A DNA stretch of 36,480 bases from Candidatus Fibrimonadaceae bacterium (GCA_031281155.1 JAITFT010000106.1:1-36480); one strand, 5' to 3'; numbered from the stretch's first letter, positions 15,755 through 23,745 are shown. Program-made: numbers and translations. The notes: generated from the letters alone by a model not told the origin.

Positions 15755-18331
15755 TTAGTTAATTTTTACGCTTGGAACGCGCCAAATTTCTCCATTATAC
15801 TGCCTAATTGTGCGATCTGAGCTAAATCCGCCCATTCTAGCCACATTTAAGATGCATTTACGAGTCCAAAGTTTTTTATCGGCATACTCGCGAGCAACCA
15901 AGTCTTGAGCTTCTATATAAGAGGAGAAATCTGCCAAAAGCAGATACTGGTCTCTTGAAAGCAGGCTTTCGACTATGGGCGCAAACGGACATTCCGGGTA
16001 GTTTAACGTGCGGATAAAGTCTAAAACTTCGCGAATATCCGAAGAAGACTCATAATATTCCCTTGGATGATAGCCATGAGCCACTATGCGATGCACTTCT
16101 TCAACAGTTTTTCCAAATATGTAGATATTTTCATGACCAACGGCCTCGCACATTTCAACGTTAGCACCATCGAGCGTTCCTATGGTCAAGGCTCCATTAA
16201 GAGCAAATTTCATGTTGCCTGTACCGCTGGCTTCTGTACCGGCAGTTGAAATTTGTTCCGAGAGATCGGCAGCGGGGATAATTTTCTCTGCATAAGAAAC
16301 CCGATAGTTTTCGAGGAACAGCAATTGCAAAACGCCCTTGGCGCGAGGCTCTTCCTTTATTTTATCTGACACGGCATTTACAAGCCAAATTATTTGCTTT
16401 GCCATCCAGTAGCCTGGCGCAGATTTTCCGCCTATTAAAATAGTTCTGGGCTGCACAACCTGCCCTTTCTGAATTCTCTTTAGCAGGTAAATGGCATGCA
16501 TAATATTCAAGAGCTGACGTTTGTATTCATGAATTCGCTTTACCTGAACATCAAAGATAGAATCGGGATTTATTATATCTATGCCTTGCGTATTTTTTAT
16601 AATGCTTATCAGTCTTTTTTTGTTCTCGACTTTTGCTTTCACAAAATCTTCCATAAATGCGGCGTCGTTTGCATAGGCTTCCAGCTTGCTTATATCGTCT
16701 AAGTTGCCAATCCAGGAATCGCCTATTTTTTTGGTGACGATGCTTGTCATTACGGGGTTTGATTTTGCAATCCAGCGGCGCGGGGTTACGCCATTTGTTT
16801 TGTTGTTAAAGCGTTCTGGCCATAGCTCGTAAAAATCCTTAAACAGGTGGCTCTTTATGAGTTCGCTGTGAAGCGCGGCAACTCCGTTAATGCTGTGAGA
16901 GCCTATAACCGAGAGATAACCCATGCGAACCATTTTCTCGCTACCCTCTTGAATTATGGACATACGCGCGACTCTATCGTTTTCGCCTGGCCACTTTGTC
17001 CAAACCGTACCGAGGAACTTCGCATTGATTTCATAAATTATTTGCAAATGCCTTGGCAGCAATTCTTCAAAAAGACACACCGACCATTTTTCCAGAGCCT
17101 CTGGCATAAGGGTGTGGTTGGTGTAGGCAAAGACCTGCGTTGTGATGGCCCAGGCATCTGCCCAAGAAAGCCCGTAAACATCCATAAGCAAGCGCATTAG
17201 TTCTGGAATTGCTACTGCCGGGTGAGTGTCGTTCAGTTGTATGGCAACCTTGCTTGGGAAATTCAAAAGAAGCTCTCTACGAACCTCTTGACCAAGACTA
17301 AGAAGGTTTAGCTCGGAAGAAGAAATTTTATTCATCTTCGCAAATTTTTCAATTGCAGAACGAACGTCATCGCCGCGTTCATAGCGGCGGATTATATCTT
17401 GAAGCGATGCGGAGCAAAGGAAGTACTGCTGTTTTAAACGCAGCTTTTTGCCGTTAACCGAAGAGTCGTTTGGATACAGAACCTTTGTTATGGATTCCAA
17501 TTCTTCCATTTTGCCAACAGCATCTACATATTTTCCTTCGTTAAATGTTTGCAGATTAAAGGAATTTGATTGCGCGCTCCATAAGCGAAGCGTATTAACG
17601 GTATTGTTTTTGTAACCTGGCACTGGCGTATCGTAGGGCATTGCTTCTACGTTTTCAGAGGGATGCCAGTGGTAGCGGGTCTCGCCGTTCTCAATATAGC
17701 TTTCAACGCGGCCGCCAAAGTTAACCTGCATAACGCCTGCTGTTCTGGCAAATTCCCATGGATTGGGGAAACGGAGCCATTCATCGGGGTACTCCGCTTG
17801 CTGCCCTGCTTCAATTTTCTGGTTAAACATTCCAAACTCATAGCGAAGCCCCATACCCATAGCTGGTAGCTCTAGGGTAGCCATTGAGTCGAGGAAGCAA
17901 GAAGCCAAACGACCCAAGCCACCATTGCCAAGCCCTGCATCGCGCTCTACATCGCGCAGCTCTTCCAAATTCAAACCGAGCTCATCAAGAGCCTCTGCCA
18001 CTTCTTTCTCTACATCTATATTTAGAATAGCATTGCCAAGAGAACGCCCCATTAAAAATTCGAGAGATAAATAATAAACTCTTTTCACATTATGATTGTA
18101 ATAGGTTTGCTGGGTCTTAATCCAGCGGTCAATCAAGCGGTCGCGCACAGCATAGGCTATTGCCTGGAATTTTTCATAATCTGCAGCCTCGTAGCGATCG
18201 CGCGCAAGCGTGTGATGCAGGTGCAAATTGAAAGAATCTATGAAAGCCTTTTTAGAATACCCTAAATCTATAGCATCAATAGCTGAATTTTTAGCGGGGT
18301 CTTTTTTAGCAGTGGTACTTTTTGTTGCCAT
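15755..18331 (-). CDS. glgP: Glycogen/maltodextrin phosphorylase (GT35)
   Basis: 858 residues, normal for the family. It cleaves glucose from alpha-1,4-glucan with phosphate to give glucose-1-phosphate in the cytoplasm. LGNGGLGRLASCFLDSMATL and the VKRIHEYKRQLLN block are family signatures; EASGTGNMKFALNGALTIGT contains the PLP-binding Lys. The start ATG has AGGAG about 7 nt upstream and a TTTCTACATT motif 29 nt upstream. Fibrobacter species are known to store glycogen, so this likely mobilises reserves. LysM gene follows with its own promoter core. Confidence 0.96.
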   Translation of the reverse strand: MATKSTTAKKDPAKNSAIDAIDLGYSKKAFIDSFNLHLHHTLARDRYEAADYEKFQAIAYAVRDRLIDRWIKTQQTYYNHNVKRVYYLSLEFLMGRSLGNAILNIDVEKEVAEALDELGLNLEELRDVERDAGLGNGGLGRLASCFLDSMATLELPAMGMGLRYEFGMFNQKIEAGQQAEYPDEWLRFPNPWEFARTAGVMQVNFGGRVESYIENGETRYHWHPSENVEAMPYDTPVPGYKNNTVNTLRLWSAQSNSFNLQTFNEGKYVDAVGKMEELESITKVLYPNDSSVNGKKLRLKQQYFLCSASLQDIIRRYERGDDVRSAIEKFAKMNKISSSELNLLSLGQEVRRELLLNFPSKVAIQLNDTHPAVAIPELMRLLMDVYGLSWADAWAITTQVFAYTNHTLMPEALEKWSVCLFEELLPRHLQIIYEINAKFLGTVWTKWPGENDRVARMSIIQEGSEKMVRMGYLSVIGSHSINGVAALHSELIKSHLFKDFYELWPERFNNKTNGVTPRRWIAKSNPVMTSIVTKKIGDSWIGNLDDISKLEAYANDAAFMEDFVKAKVENKKRLISIIKNTQGIDIINPDSIFDVQVKRIHEYKRQLLNIMHAIYLLKRIQKGQVVQPRTILIGGKSAPGYWMAKQIIWLVNAVSDKIKEEPRAKGVLQLLFLENYRVSYAEKIIPAADLSEQISTAGTEASGTGNMKFALNGALTIGTLDGANVEMCEAVGHENIYIFGKTVEEVHRIVAHGYHPREYYESSSDIREVLDFIRTLNYPECPFAPIVESLLSRDQYLLLADFSSYIEAQDLVAREYADKKLWTRKCILNVARMGGFSSDRTIRQYNGEIWRVPSVKIN

Positions 18332-18360
18332 GTTGTTCTCCTATGGTAAACTTGAATGGC

Positions 18361-18370
18361 AATGTAGAAA
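18361..18370 (-). promoter_or_regulatory. Promoter motif for glgP
   Basis: TTTCTACATT ends 29 nt before the glgP ATG. This is one of the longer-leader cases, and here a Shine-Dalgarno (AGGAG) is present. Confidence 0.45.
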
Positions 18371-18395
18371 ATTCCTAAGTCAATTGTTAGGTGCT

Positions 18396-19316
18396 TTACT
18401 TATTAACTATTGAAACCTTGCCACGAGAATTCACCCTGACTTCTTTTGAAGCCGCATTCTCCACTACTGGAGGAGCAGGCGGCGGTGGCGGAGCTGGAGC
18501 TGGAGGCGCGGCAGCGGCCTGCCTAGCTTTGACTTGTTCTGCTACTTGCTTCTCTAACTGCTCTTTTGTTTGCTCAACTTGTGCTTGAGGTTGTGGCTGC
18601 CGAGGCGCAGGAGGCGGCGCAGGTGCTGGCGCAGGTTCTGGCTTGGGTTGCGGCGGCGGAGCCTGCGGTGCTGGCGTTGCTGGTGGTGCTGGCGGCGCAG
18701 CAGCTGGTGCTACTGGTGCTGGCTCAGGCGCTTTCGGCTGAGCTACAGATTGCGCTACTACCGGCGCTGACACAGACGGGCTCCCTAATCTGTCGTTGCT
18801 AGAGCGGTCTATCCACCATTCGTAGCCAAGCACGCTTAATCTGGTTCTGCCAAAATTTTCAGCAGCAGCTCTTTCATTGAAAAAACCAACTCTAACACGA
18901 TGATAAGAACCCATCAACTGTGCGGGGTTGTTTACTCTAGCGCCATAAGCGCTTATTCCATCTGTTGCCAATTTGTTAATGAGAGCTCTGGCTCTGGATT
19001 CGCTTGGAAAAACGCCAACTTGAATGGTATATCTGCCAGCATTCAACTGCCCTGCATCTGAATGAATTACTGCTCTTGGCTTCGCAGGAACTGCGACAGC
19101 AGCTGGCGCTGGAACGGCAACAGGCTTTTCCTCTTTTGCCTCTACTGCGGTTTCTTCGGAAATTTTCAAGCCATCGGGCAGTTCCTGTTCATCTGCTGCC
19201 TCTGCTACAGGCACGGAAGATAATGGAGGCGGAGGTGGAAGCACAACAGGCATGGGCTCGTCTTCGCAAGCGACAAGAAATAGGGATGCTACAGCGATAA
19301 TAAGAATCTTTTTCAT
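18396..19316 (-). CDS. SPOR-domain lipoprotein with Pro/Ala-rich linker
   Basis: 306 residues beginning with a lipoprotein signal (MKKILIIAVASLFLVAC, Cys 17). A SPOR domain at about 92-170 (RYTIQVGVFPSESRARALIN to YHRVRVGFF) would bind denuded glycan strands, often at the division site. Residues about 180-290 are a low-complexity P/A/Q linker containing one charged helix (QTKEQLEKQVAEQVKAR), and the end is VNSRGKVSIVNK. The start is set by a TTTCTATCTT motif 8 nt upstream. The linker DNA is a GC-rich imperfect repeat that produces long spurious frames on both strands. Confidence 0.88.
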   Translation of the reverse strand: MKKILIIAVASLFLVACEDEPMPVVLPPPPPLSSVPVAEAADEQELPDGLKISEETAVEAKEEKPVAVPAPAAVAVPAKPRAVIHSDAGQLNAGRYTIQVGVFPSESRARALINKLATDGISAYGARVNNPAQLMGSYHRVRVGFFNERAAAENFGRTRLSVLGYEWWIDRSSNDRLGSPSVSAPVVAQSVAQPKAPEPAPVAPAAAPPAPPATPAPQAPPPQPKPEPAPAPAPPPAPRQPQPQAQVEQTKEQLEKQVAEQVKARQAAAAPPAPAPPPPPAPPVVENAASKEVRVNSRGKVSIVNK

Positions 19317-19324
19317 ATTGGGGT

Positions 19325-19334
19325 AAGATAGAAA
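19325..19334 (-). promoter_or_regulatory. Start-adjacent promoter motif for the SPOR lipoprotein
   Basis: TTTCTATCTT ends 8 nt before the ATG at 19316. Confidence 0.5.
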
Positions 19335-19358
19335 ATAAATACTTGCTGAATTAGTCGC

Positions 19359-19532
19359 TCAAAACCAAATATGCACCGCTATTCCCGTAGCGAGCAAGGC
19401 TCCGCCTACTCCATAAGCTATGTTCCGCATGGTTTTTGCGTTATTTATTTTGCTCATTTCATCTGCTTTTTTTCTTTGCAATTCCTGATATTCCGCTTCG
19501 TTTTTCGGAGCCTCAAAGTTCCGTTGTTTTTT
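19359..19532 (-). pseudogene. Remnant of a small membrane protein
   Basis: On the minus strand 57 codons are open between TGA at 19533-19535 and TGA at 19359-19361. The peptide has a charged coiled-coil-like part (EAEYQELQRKKADEMSKIN) and then one clean membrane segment (IAYGVGGALLATGIAVHIWF) at the very end, which looks like real protein. There is no convincing start; internal ATGs would give only 32 or 23 residues, so it seems to be the 3' end of a 5'-truncated gene. The layout resembles the C-terminal membrane segment of the small protein at 25211-25519, without clear sequence identity. The rest of the 19317-19619 gap holds only two promoter motifs. Confidence 0.45.
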
Positions 19533-19552
19533 TCATGCGGCGTTTCTCCGTT

Positions 19553-19562
19553 TTTCTATATT
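19553..19562 (+). promoter_or_regulatory. Promoter motif upstream of the Rpn gene
   Basis: TTTCTATATT lies 57 nt before the ATG at 19620, further than usual, and just past the truncated end of the membrane-protein remnant on the other strand. Confidence 0.35.
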
Positions 19563-19619
19563 ATCGGTTATAGGACTGGGGGCGGTACTTATTATATGAT
19601 TTAAAATACAGGGGTTGTT

Positions 19620-20591
19620 ATGCCCAAAAACAAAAACGCTTCCAAAAAGGAGCCTGCGCAGCAAGCTCGTTTCGCTAAGCTCACGCTGGATTTCACGTTC
19701 AAAAGGGTATTCGCGAGCGAAAGCGAGCAGAGCAGCAAGTTTCTCATATCGCTTATAGAAAGCTTCTTGGGAGAATACCTGCAGGCAAAGGTAAAGGCGG
19801 TTCAGCTGCTTCCAAGCGAAAGAACCGGCAAAGGCAGCAAGCGAAGAGCGGCAGTGTTCGATCTGCACTGCACGGACAGCAACGGGAACAGGTTCATAAT
19901 AGAAATGCAGCTTGCCAAGCAGGACTTCTTCATGGGAAGGATGCTCTTCTACGTAAGCGCGACTATTACCGGGATTGTGAAAAAGGGCAAAGGCTACAAG
20001 TTCAACCTGCCAAGGATCTTCTCTCTGAGCTTTCTCAACTTCGAGCCTGACCTAGAGAATGAGGCTGACGACCTTATCTACCATATCGGGCTTACCAACC
20101 TCAAGCACCCTCGAAGGCGGCACGGGAGCATACATTTTGCCCTTGTTGTTCTTCCTAGGTTCAAAAAGGCTTTGGAGCAGTGCGAAACGACCTTGGACCT
20201 GTGGCTCTATCTGTTCAAGAATCTTCACAAGCTTGACAGCATTCCGGCTAGGTTTCGGCGTTCTAAGTTCAGGGGCGTGTTTGACATTGCGGAAATTTCT
20301 AATTTCACGGAGAGTGAACTTCGTGATTATGAGGCAGCTATGAAAGAGATTGATGTTTACAACGCTACTATTGCTTACGCCAAAAGGGAAGGCGTGCTGG
20401 AAGGTTTTGGGCGGGGCGAGAAAGCTGGTTTTGGGCGGGGCGTGAAACAAGGCTTTGGCGAAGGCGACAAGGCTGGCTTCGGGCGAGGCATGAGACAAGC
20501 TGCCAGCAATTTCAAGTCCATGGGCTTTTCTGCTGCTCAGATTTCCAAGGCTACCGGGCTTACGAGGGAAGAAGTTTTGGCGTTGAAGTAA
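19620..20591 (+). CDS. Rpn-family PD-(D/E)XK nuclease / putative transposase
   Basis: 323 residues of the recombination-promoting nuclease family (PDDEXK_2, TIGR01784). TLDFTFKRVFASE marks the N-terminus, and AVFDLHCTDSNGNRFIIEMQ (about 77-97) supplies the D...ExQ active site. A SLSFLNFEP segment and the C-terminal SAAQISKATGLTREEVLAL helix are also typical. Before that helix are four imperfect 8-residue repeats of the form GFGRGEKA (about 260-292), corresponding to 24-bp DNA repeats. Related E. coli proteins promote RecA-independent recombination with DNase activity. It is a single accessory gene between a gene remnant and the FISUMP cassette. No terminal inverted repeats were seen. Confidence 0.85.
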   Translation: MPKNKNASKKEPAQQARFAKLTLDFTFKRVFASESEQSSKFLISLIESFLGEYLQAKVKAVQLLPSERTGKGSKRRAAVFDLHCTDSNGNRFIIEMQLAKQDFFMGRMLFYVSATITGIVKKGKGYKFNLPRIFSLSFLNFEPDLENEADDLIYHIGLTNLKHPRRRHGSIHFALVVLPRFKKALEQCETTLDLWLYLFKNLHKLDSIPARFRRSKFRGVFDIAEISNFTESELRDYEAAMKEIDVYNATIAYAKREGVLEGFGRGEKAGFGRGVKQGFGEGDKAGFGRGMRQAASNFKSMGFSAAQISKATGLTREEVLALK

Positions 20592-20633
20592 ATTGCTCAT
20601 ATCATGTTAATCCTTTGATAGGTGGCACTGCAG

Positions 20634-20689
20634 TTAACTCCACGGCAAATCCAAAGATTCTCCGCAAACTCGCCAGCTCGTTTGCTAGG
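20634..20689. repeat. 56-bp direct repeat, copy A
   Basis: Runs from TTAACTCC to TTTGCTAGG and matches copy B at 21710-21765 at 53 of 56 positions, same orientation. It lies just past the FISUMP stop codon. The two copies bracket that gene exactly. Confidence 0.85.
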
Positions 20690-20698
20690 TTCAGACAA

Positions 20699-21625
20699 TT
20701 AATCCTTAACACAGCGAACACTGAACAGATTCGACTTATCGTTGAAGCCGTGGTGCACCTCGCCGCTGTAGCTGTCCATGCGCCTGTACCATGCGAGGCT
20801 GGTACCGTTCTCAGTAGTGCTCCACCAGCCACCGATGAGGCCGACATTGACGAAAACGCCATTAGAATGGCCGGAGCCGCCCGGGAGGGCCGAAAAGCCG
20901 AAAACGTCAGTGCCCCTCATGGAAACCCAAAGACTGCTATTAGCCTTGAGCTTGGTTCCTACTGACAACTCAACATGATTCGTCAGCGCAGTCCATTCGG
21001 CACTGCTAGGCAAATGCCAGCCGGGAGGGCAAACGCCTTGAATGCCGCTAGGAGTGGCGCTTGAGCTCGCTGCGTTATTCATAGCCGCATTCCAGTTGTA
21101 AAGACGACCATAGGTGTCGCATCTGTTTTGGCCATCGCCGCCTGTATTGTCGCCATAGCACCTGCTGCTACTTGCATCGAAATTCAAATTCTCAGCCATC
21201 CAAGTTTCAGCGCCGATTGTTACGTACACATATTTTTGACCATCGCGCTCATCGCAAAACTGAGCTTTTGACTGCCCGAAATGCTCCCTCGCGGTTCCAT
21301 CCGCAAAACCAGCGCACAAACCGCCGCCGACTGAACTGCTGCTAGGCACGCTGCTCGAAGACGATGCCACGGAGCTAGAACTGGCGACTGAGCTTGAACT
21401 AGCAACGCTAGACGAGCTACTAGCTTCCACAGAACTGCTGCTTGATTCCACAGAACTACTGCTGGACTCCGCAGAACTGCTGGACTCGGCAAAACCCTCC
21501 CGCCATTTCGGGTCGCTCCAGTCAAAGGGCTCAACATCGCCGGCGCATGTCTGGACCCCGATACCCACGATTACCAGGATTGACAGGATGAAAATATTTT
21601 TGAATATGAATTTAAGCCTGCTCAT
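20699..21625 (-). CDS. FISUMP-domain surface lipoprotein with serine-repeat linker
   Basis: 308 residues from the ATG at 21625 (MSRLKFIFKNIFILSILVIV); the frame is open to a TTG at 21703 but that adds no plausible signal. The N-terminal segment is a signal peptide or lipoprotein signal with Cys at 27 (VQTC, an imperfect lipobox). Residues 48-99 are repeats of four or five Ser separated by VE, VA or VP, a linker characteristic of Fibrobacter exported proteins. The C-terminal half is the FISUMP domain (TIGR02145): ETWMAENLNFD, CYGDN, YGRLYNWNAAMN, GVCPPGWHLPSSAEWTALTN, FGFSALPGG, WWSTTENG and FSVRCVKD. The domain is highly paralogous in these genomes; function is unknown. Flanking 56-bp direct repeats suggest a duplicated or mobile unit. 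Confidence 0.9.
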   Translation of the reverse strand: MSRLKFIFKNIFILSILVIVGIGVQTCAGDVEPFDWSDPKWREGFAESSSSAESSSSSVESSSSSVEASSSSSVASSSSVASSSSVASSSSSVPSSSSVGGGLCAGFADGTAREHFGQSKAQFCDERDGQKYVYVTIGAETWMAENLNFDASSSRCYGDNTGGDGQNRCDTYGRLYNWNAAMNNAASSSATPSGIQGVCPPGWHLPSSAEWTALTNHVELSVGTKLKANSSLWVSMRGTDVFGFSALPGGSGHSNGVFVNVGLIGGWWSTTENGTSLAWYRRMDSYSGEVHHGFNDKSNLFSVRCVKD

Positions 21626-21872
21626 GACAAACCTCTGTGGTTGAAAATGAATGAAGAAAAATCCTGAAAATCCCAAAAATCGGGGGTATCGGGGTTCTGA
21701 CAAATGCTATTAACTTCACGGCAAATCCAAAGATTCTCCGCAAGCTCGCCAGCTCGCTTGCTAGGGGGGGGGGTGCGCCTTTCAAAATGCCGGCTATTGG
21801 TCTGGACATAAGCGAGAGAGCCTCCACGTGGGGCTCGCTAGCTCGCTTTTCTGACTTGGCTGTGCAATGCAT
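21612..21872 (-). CDS. Candidate 86-codon leader ORF overlapping the FISUMP start
   Basis: The ATG at 21872 lies 8 nt after a TTTCTATCTT motif, the same spacing as at convincing genes, and the frame ends (TAA at 21612-21614) 14 nt inside the FISUMP gene, so translation could be coupled. The peptide (MHCTAKSEKRASE, LASELASLRRIFGFAV) is not like any family I know and part of it is simply the translated 56-bp repeat. It contains a run of ten C. It may be a true leader, a gene remnant, or untranslated leader RNA; confidence that a protein is made is low. Confidence 0.3.
   Translation of the reverse strand: MHCTAKSEKRASEPHVEALSLMSRPIAGILKGAPPPLASELASLRRIFGFAVKLIAFVRTPIPPIFGIFRIFLHSFSTTEVCHEQA
21710..21765. 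repeat. 56-bp direct repeat, copy B
   Basis: 53 of 56 bases match copy A. This copy is upstream of the FISUMP gene, within the candidate leader ORF, and runs directly into the C10/G10 tract. A shorter related sequence (GCTCGCTAGCTCGC) occurs at about 21835-21848. Confidence 0.85.
21764..21773. repeat. Ten-base G (C on the coding strand) homopolymer
   Basis: A run of ten G, the longest G/C homopolymer noticed in the window, about 140 nt upstream of the FISUMP start codon and inside the leader ORF. Such tracts are prone to slipped-strand length changes; a sequencing artefact is also possible. Confidence 0.6.
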
Positions 21873-21880
21873 TTGGGGGT

Positions 21881-21890
21881 AAGATAGAAA
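21881..21890 (-). promoter_or_regulatory. Promoter motif upstream of the FISUMP leader
   Basis: TTTCTATCTT begins one base after the PAS gene stop and ends 8 nt before the ATG at 21872, 255 nt before the FISUMP ATG. Confidence 0.45.
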
Positions 21891-21891
21891 A

Positions 21892-22251
21892 TTAAACAGT
21901 GCTAGGCTGAAGGTAGATGGCTGTCTCTTTTAGGCGAATTATTGAATGCCTTAAGAGCGGAATGCCTTCTAAAGATTTGGTTGCTTTGCGGGTTAGAAGG
22001 CAGGCGAAGATGCGGCCAGAGCGTTTTCTCATTTTAGTTTGAAGAATGTCTTCGTGTTCTGGGATGTTTTCTAGAATGCGGTTAAGCTCGTGCTTGTGGC
22101 GATATAGGTCGCGCAGGTAGTGCCATTTGATTTCGCTTTGCTCAAAGCCAAACATTTTGCAAAAGCGTTTATTCGCTGTGATTATGCGGCCAGAGTCATT
22201 GGATATGCACACGGCTTCTTCTGCATCGCTTATGTTTTCGTTTATGGTCAT
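21892..22251 (-). CDS. Stand-alone PAS-domain protein
   Basis: 119 residues forming essentially one PAS domain: AVCISNDSGRIITANKRFCK, MFGFEQSEIKWHYLRDLYRH and a closing beta-strand segment with LEGIPLLRHSIIRL. No kinase, cyclase or DNA-binding domain is attached, so it would act by binding a ligand or partner in the cytoplasm. Its start overlaps the stop of the LamG-like lipoprotein gene by 4 bp (ATGA), and that gene in turn overlaps the TIGR02147 gene the same way, so the three form a tight operon. Confidence 0.75.
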   Translation of the reverse strand: MTINENISDAEEAVCISNDSGRIITANKRFCKMFGFEQSEIKWHYLRDLYRHKHELNRILENIPEHEDILQTKMRKRSGRIFACLLTRKATKSLEGIPLLRHSIIRLKETAIYLQPSTV

Positions 22252-22898
22252 AATGCCTCCGTGTTAAGCGAAAGTTTATCGATGGCAAAGGGAATGCCAG
22301 ATTTGCCAAAATAAATAGGAGACTCGGAGAGAGGCAAAACTGCGAAAATTCTTTCTTCTTTTGCCATGGGAACGCCATCTTGGTAAAGCGTTAGGTAGCG
22401 CCCATCCCATTTTACTCCTATAAAAGTCCATGTTCCTGCCTCTACAGGCTTGCTGGACAAAACAGCGTGCTCGCAGGCAATTGTGGCTCCTTCTGTTAAA
22501 AAGAAGGCGAAAACCGGTGCTTTGGTTCCGCAAGCTCCGTTTAAAAGGGCAAGGCTGAACTCTGCCGGCAGGCTGGAGGAGTCTGCGCTGAATTTGCCTA
22601 TTAAATTGTGGGGAAATTCGGATTTTTGCGGCAAGCTATCTATTTTAACCAATGCGTTGATTTCAAAGGAAACAGCGGCAGCGGTAGCTGAGAATTTTTT
22701 TCCGTGTTTTTCTGACATAACAAAGCTATAAGGCGTTTCAAAAGAAAGCACGGTTTGGTTGTGAGCCAGTGCATTGGTTTCTTCGCTGGTGCCGCCGCCT
22801 GCGGCAAGTGCAGCAGGCGCGGTTTTTGCAGGATTGGTGCAGGAGAGCAACGCGAGCTGCATTGCGAGCAATGGTAATATGTAGCTGAAATTTCTCAT
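22248..22898 (-). CDS. LamG/concanavalin-like lipoprotein
   Basis: 216 residues with a lipoprotein signal (MRNFSYILPLLAMQLALLSC, Cys 20). The rest reads as a LamG-type jelly roll: TPYSFVMSEKHGKKFSATA, then AGTWTFIGVKWDGRYLTLYQ and DGVPMA, the usual penultimate strands. Such domains bind glycans or proteins at the cell surface; the ligand is not predictable. It is the middle gene of the TIGR02147-lipoprotein-PAS operon with 4-bp overlaps on both sides. A TIGR02147 gene paired with a surface lipoprotein is a pattern I associate with Fibrobacter genomes. Confidence 0.75.
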   Translation of the reverse strand: MRNFSYILPLLAMQLALLSCTNPAKTAPAALAAGGGTSEETNALAHNQTVLSFETPYSFVMSEKHGKKFSATAAAVSFEINALVKIDSLPQKSEFPHNLIGKFSADSSSLPAEFSLALLNGACGTKAPVFAFFLTEGATIACEHAVLSSKPVEAGTWTFIGVKWDGRYLTLYQDGVPMAKEERIFAVLPLSESPIYFGKSGIPFAIDKLSLNTEAL

Positions 22899-23731
22899 TT
22901 TTTTGCCCTCTCCTTTGTTTTGCGTGTTTTTGAAAGCGGGAACAACTGTAAGTTTATTCTATATACTGCTTCTTCTTCGCTTTCGCTTGCACTTGCGATT
23001 TCTTTAACCTTGCGCCTAAAATTGGCAATTTCTGCTTTTAGAGCCTCAAAACCCTCTTTTGACAAACCCATTGTTATGCCGGAAATATCTCGCTCTTCTT
23101 TTAGAATGCCTTCTAAGGCTGCTACTGCCAGCGTTCCCATATTTTCGTGGTGTTTGCGAACAGCCATTGAGCTTATGTTTTCTCCGGTTGTTAAATGTTT
23201 GTTTGTTTGGTGGTATTTGCCATTGGAATCTGTTTCCAATAAGCCCAATTTGAGCAAGAGAGCCAAGGAGGCTTTAATTTGCGGCAGGGGAATTTTTGGA
23301 ACCAATAGTTTTGCAATTTCGCTTTCTGATGATACATTTGGAGCTAGTTCTCGTATCACGGAATGGTGCCATTCTTTATAGTAGTCGTATTGGTTTGCTT
23401 CTAAAATGCAGCTCTTGCAGGTGGCAGCTATTTTTCTCATTTCGTTGAATAGCTTTTGTTTTTTGGCGTTGTTTGTTTCGTGAGTAAAAGGAACCAACAG
23501 CCTGAAAAATGCTTGCTCTTTATTGGTTAAACCTAGTGCCAAGCCGACTCTTTCGATGCCTTGTTCGCTGAGAGAGCTTTTTTCTTCTGCTACCAGCTTT
23601 AGGAAAACGGGGGAGGCATAACCGGCTCTTTTTGCAAATTCGCGCCAGGAAAAGCGGCTAGATGCCTTTTTCTCGGAAAAGGCATCGCGCATAAAGGCGC
23701 GGTAATCGGAATAAGCAAAAATGCTTGGCAT
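22895..23731 (-). CDS. TIGR02147-family regulator
   Basis: 278 residues from the ATG at 23731 (MPSIFAYSDYRAFMRDAF); an in-frame start 13 codons upstream would lie in the promoter. The family is largely restricted to Fibrobacter and relatives. SRFSWREFAKRAGYASPVFL (about 24-43) looks like a helix-turn-helix, followed by LSEQGIERVGLALGLTNKEQ and a C-terminal helical region, so DNA binding is plausible but unproven. The protein ends in a basic tail (KTRKTKERAKK). It heads the operon with the LamG-like lipoprotein and PAS protein. Upstream are two direct ATGATACA repeats that could be its own operator. Confidence 0.82.
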   Translation of the reverse strand: MPSIFAYSDYRAFMRDAFSEKKASSRFSWREFAKRAGYASPVFLKLVAEEKSSLSEQGIERVGLALGLTNKEQAFFRLLVPFTHETNNAKKQKLFNEMRKIAATCKSCILEANQYDYYKEWHHSVIRELAPNVSSESEIAKLLVPKIPLPQIKASLALLLKLGLLETDSNGKYHQTNKHLTTGENISSMAVRKHHENMGTLAVAALEGILKEERDISGITMGLSKEGFEALKAEIANFRRKVKEIASASESEEEAVYRINLQLFPLSKTRKTKERAKK

Positions 23732-23739
23732 ACGTCTAT

Positions 23740-23745
23740 AATATA
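23740..23745 (-). promoter_or_regulatory. TATATT core for the TIGR02147 operon
   Basis: On the minus strand TGTATATTAT puts TATATT 8 nt before the ATG at 23731. Confidence 0.45.

Noticed and set aside
18396-18802. Long plus-strand ORFs over the SPOR linker
   Set aside because: They arise from the repetitive Pro/Ala linker read on the other strand.
19533-19868. 111-codon minus-strand ORF opposite the Rpn start
   Set aside because: Shadow of the Rpn reading frame; the Rpn motifs are unmistakable on the plus strand.
20634-20689. 56-bp repeat as an integron attC site
   Set aside because: No inverted core sites or GTTRRRY-type ends were found and no integrase is in the window.
21704-21872. FISUMP gene starting at the TTG at 21703
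   Set aside because: The added residues do not form a signal peptide, while the ATG at 21625 gives one immediately.
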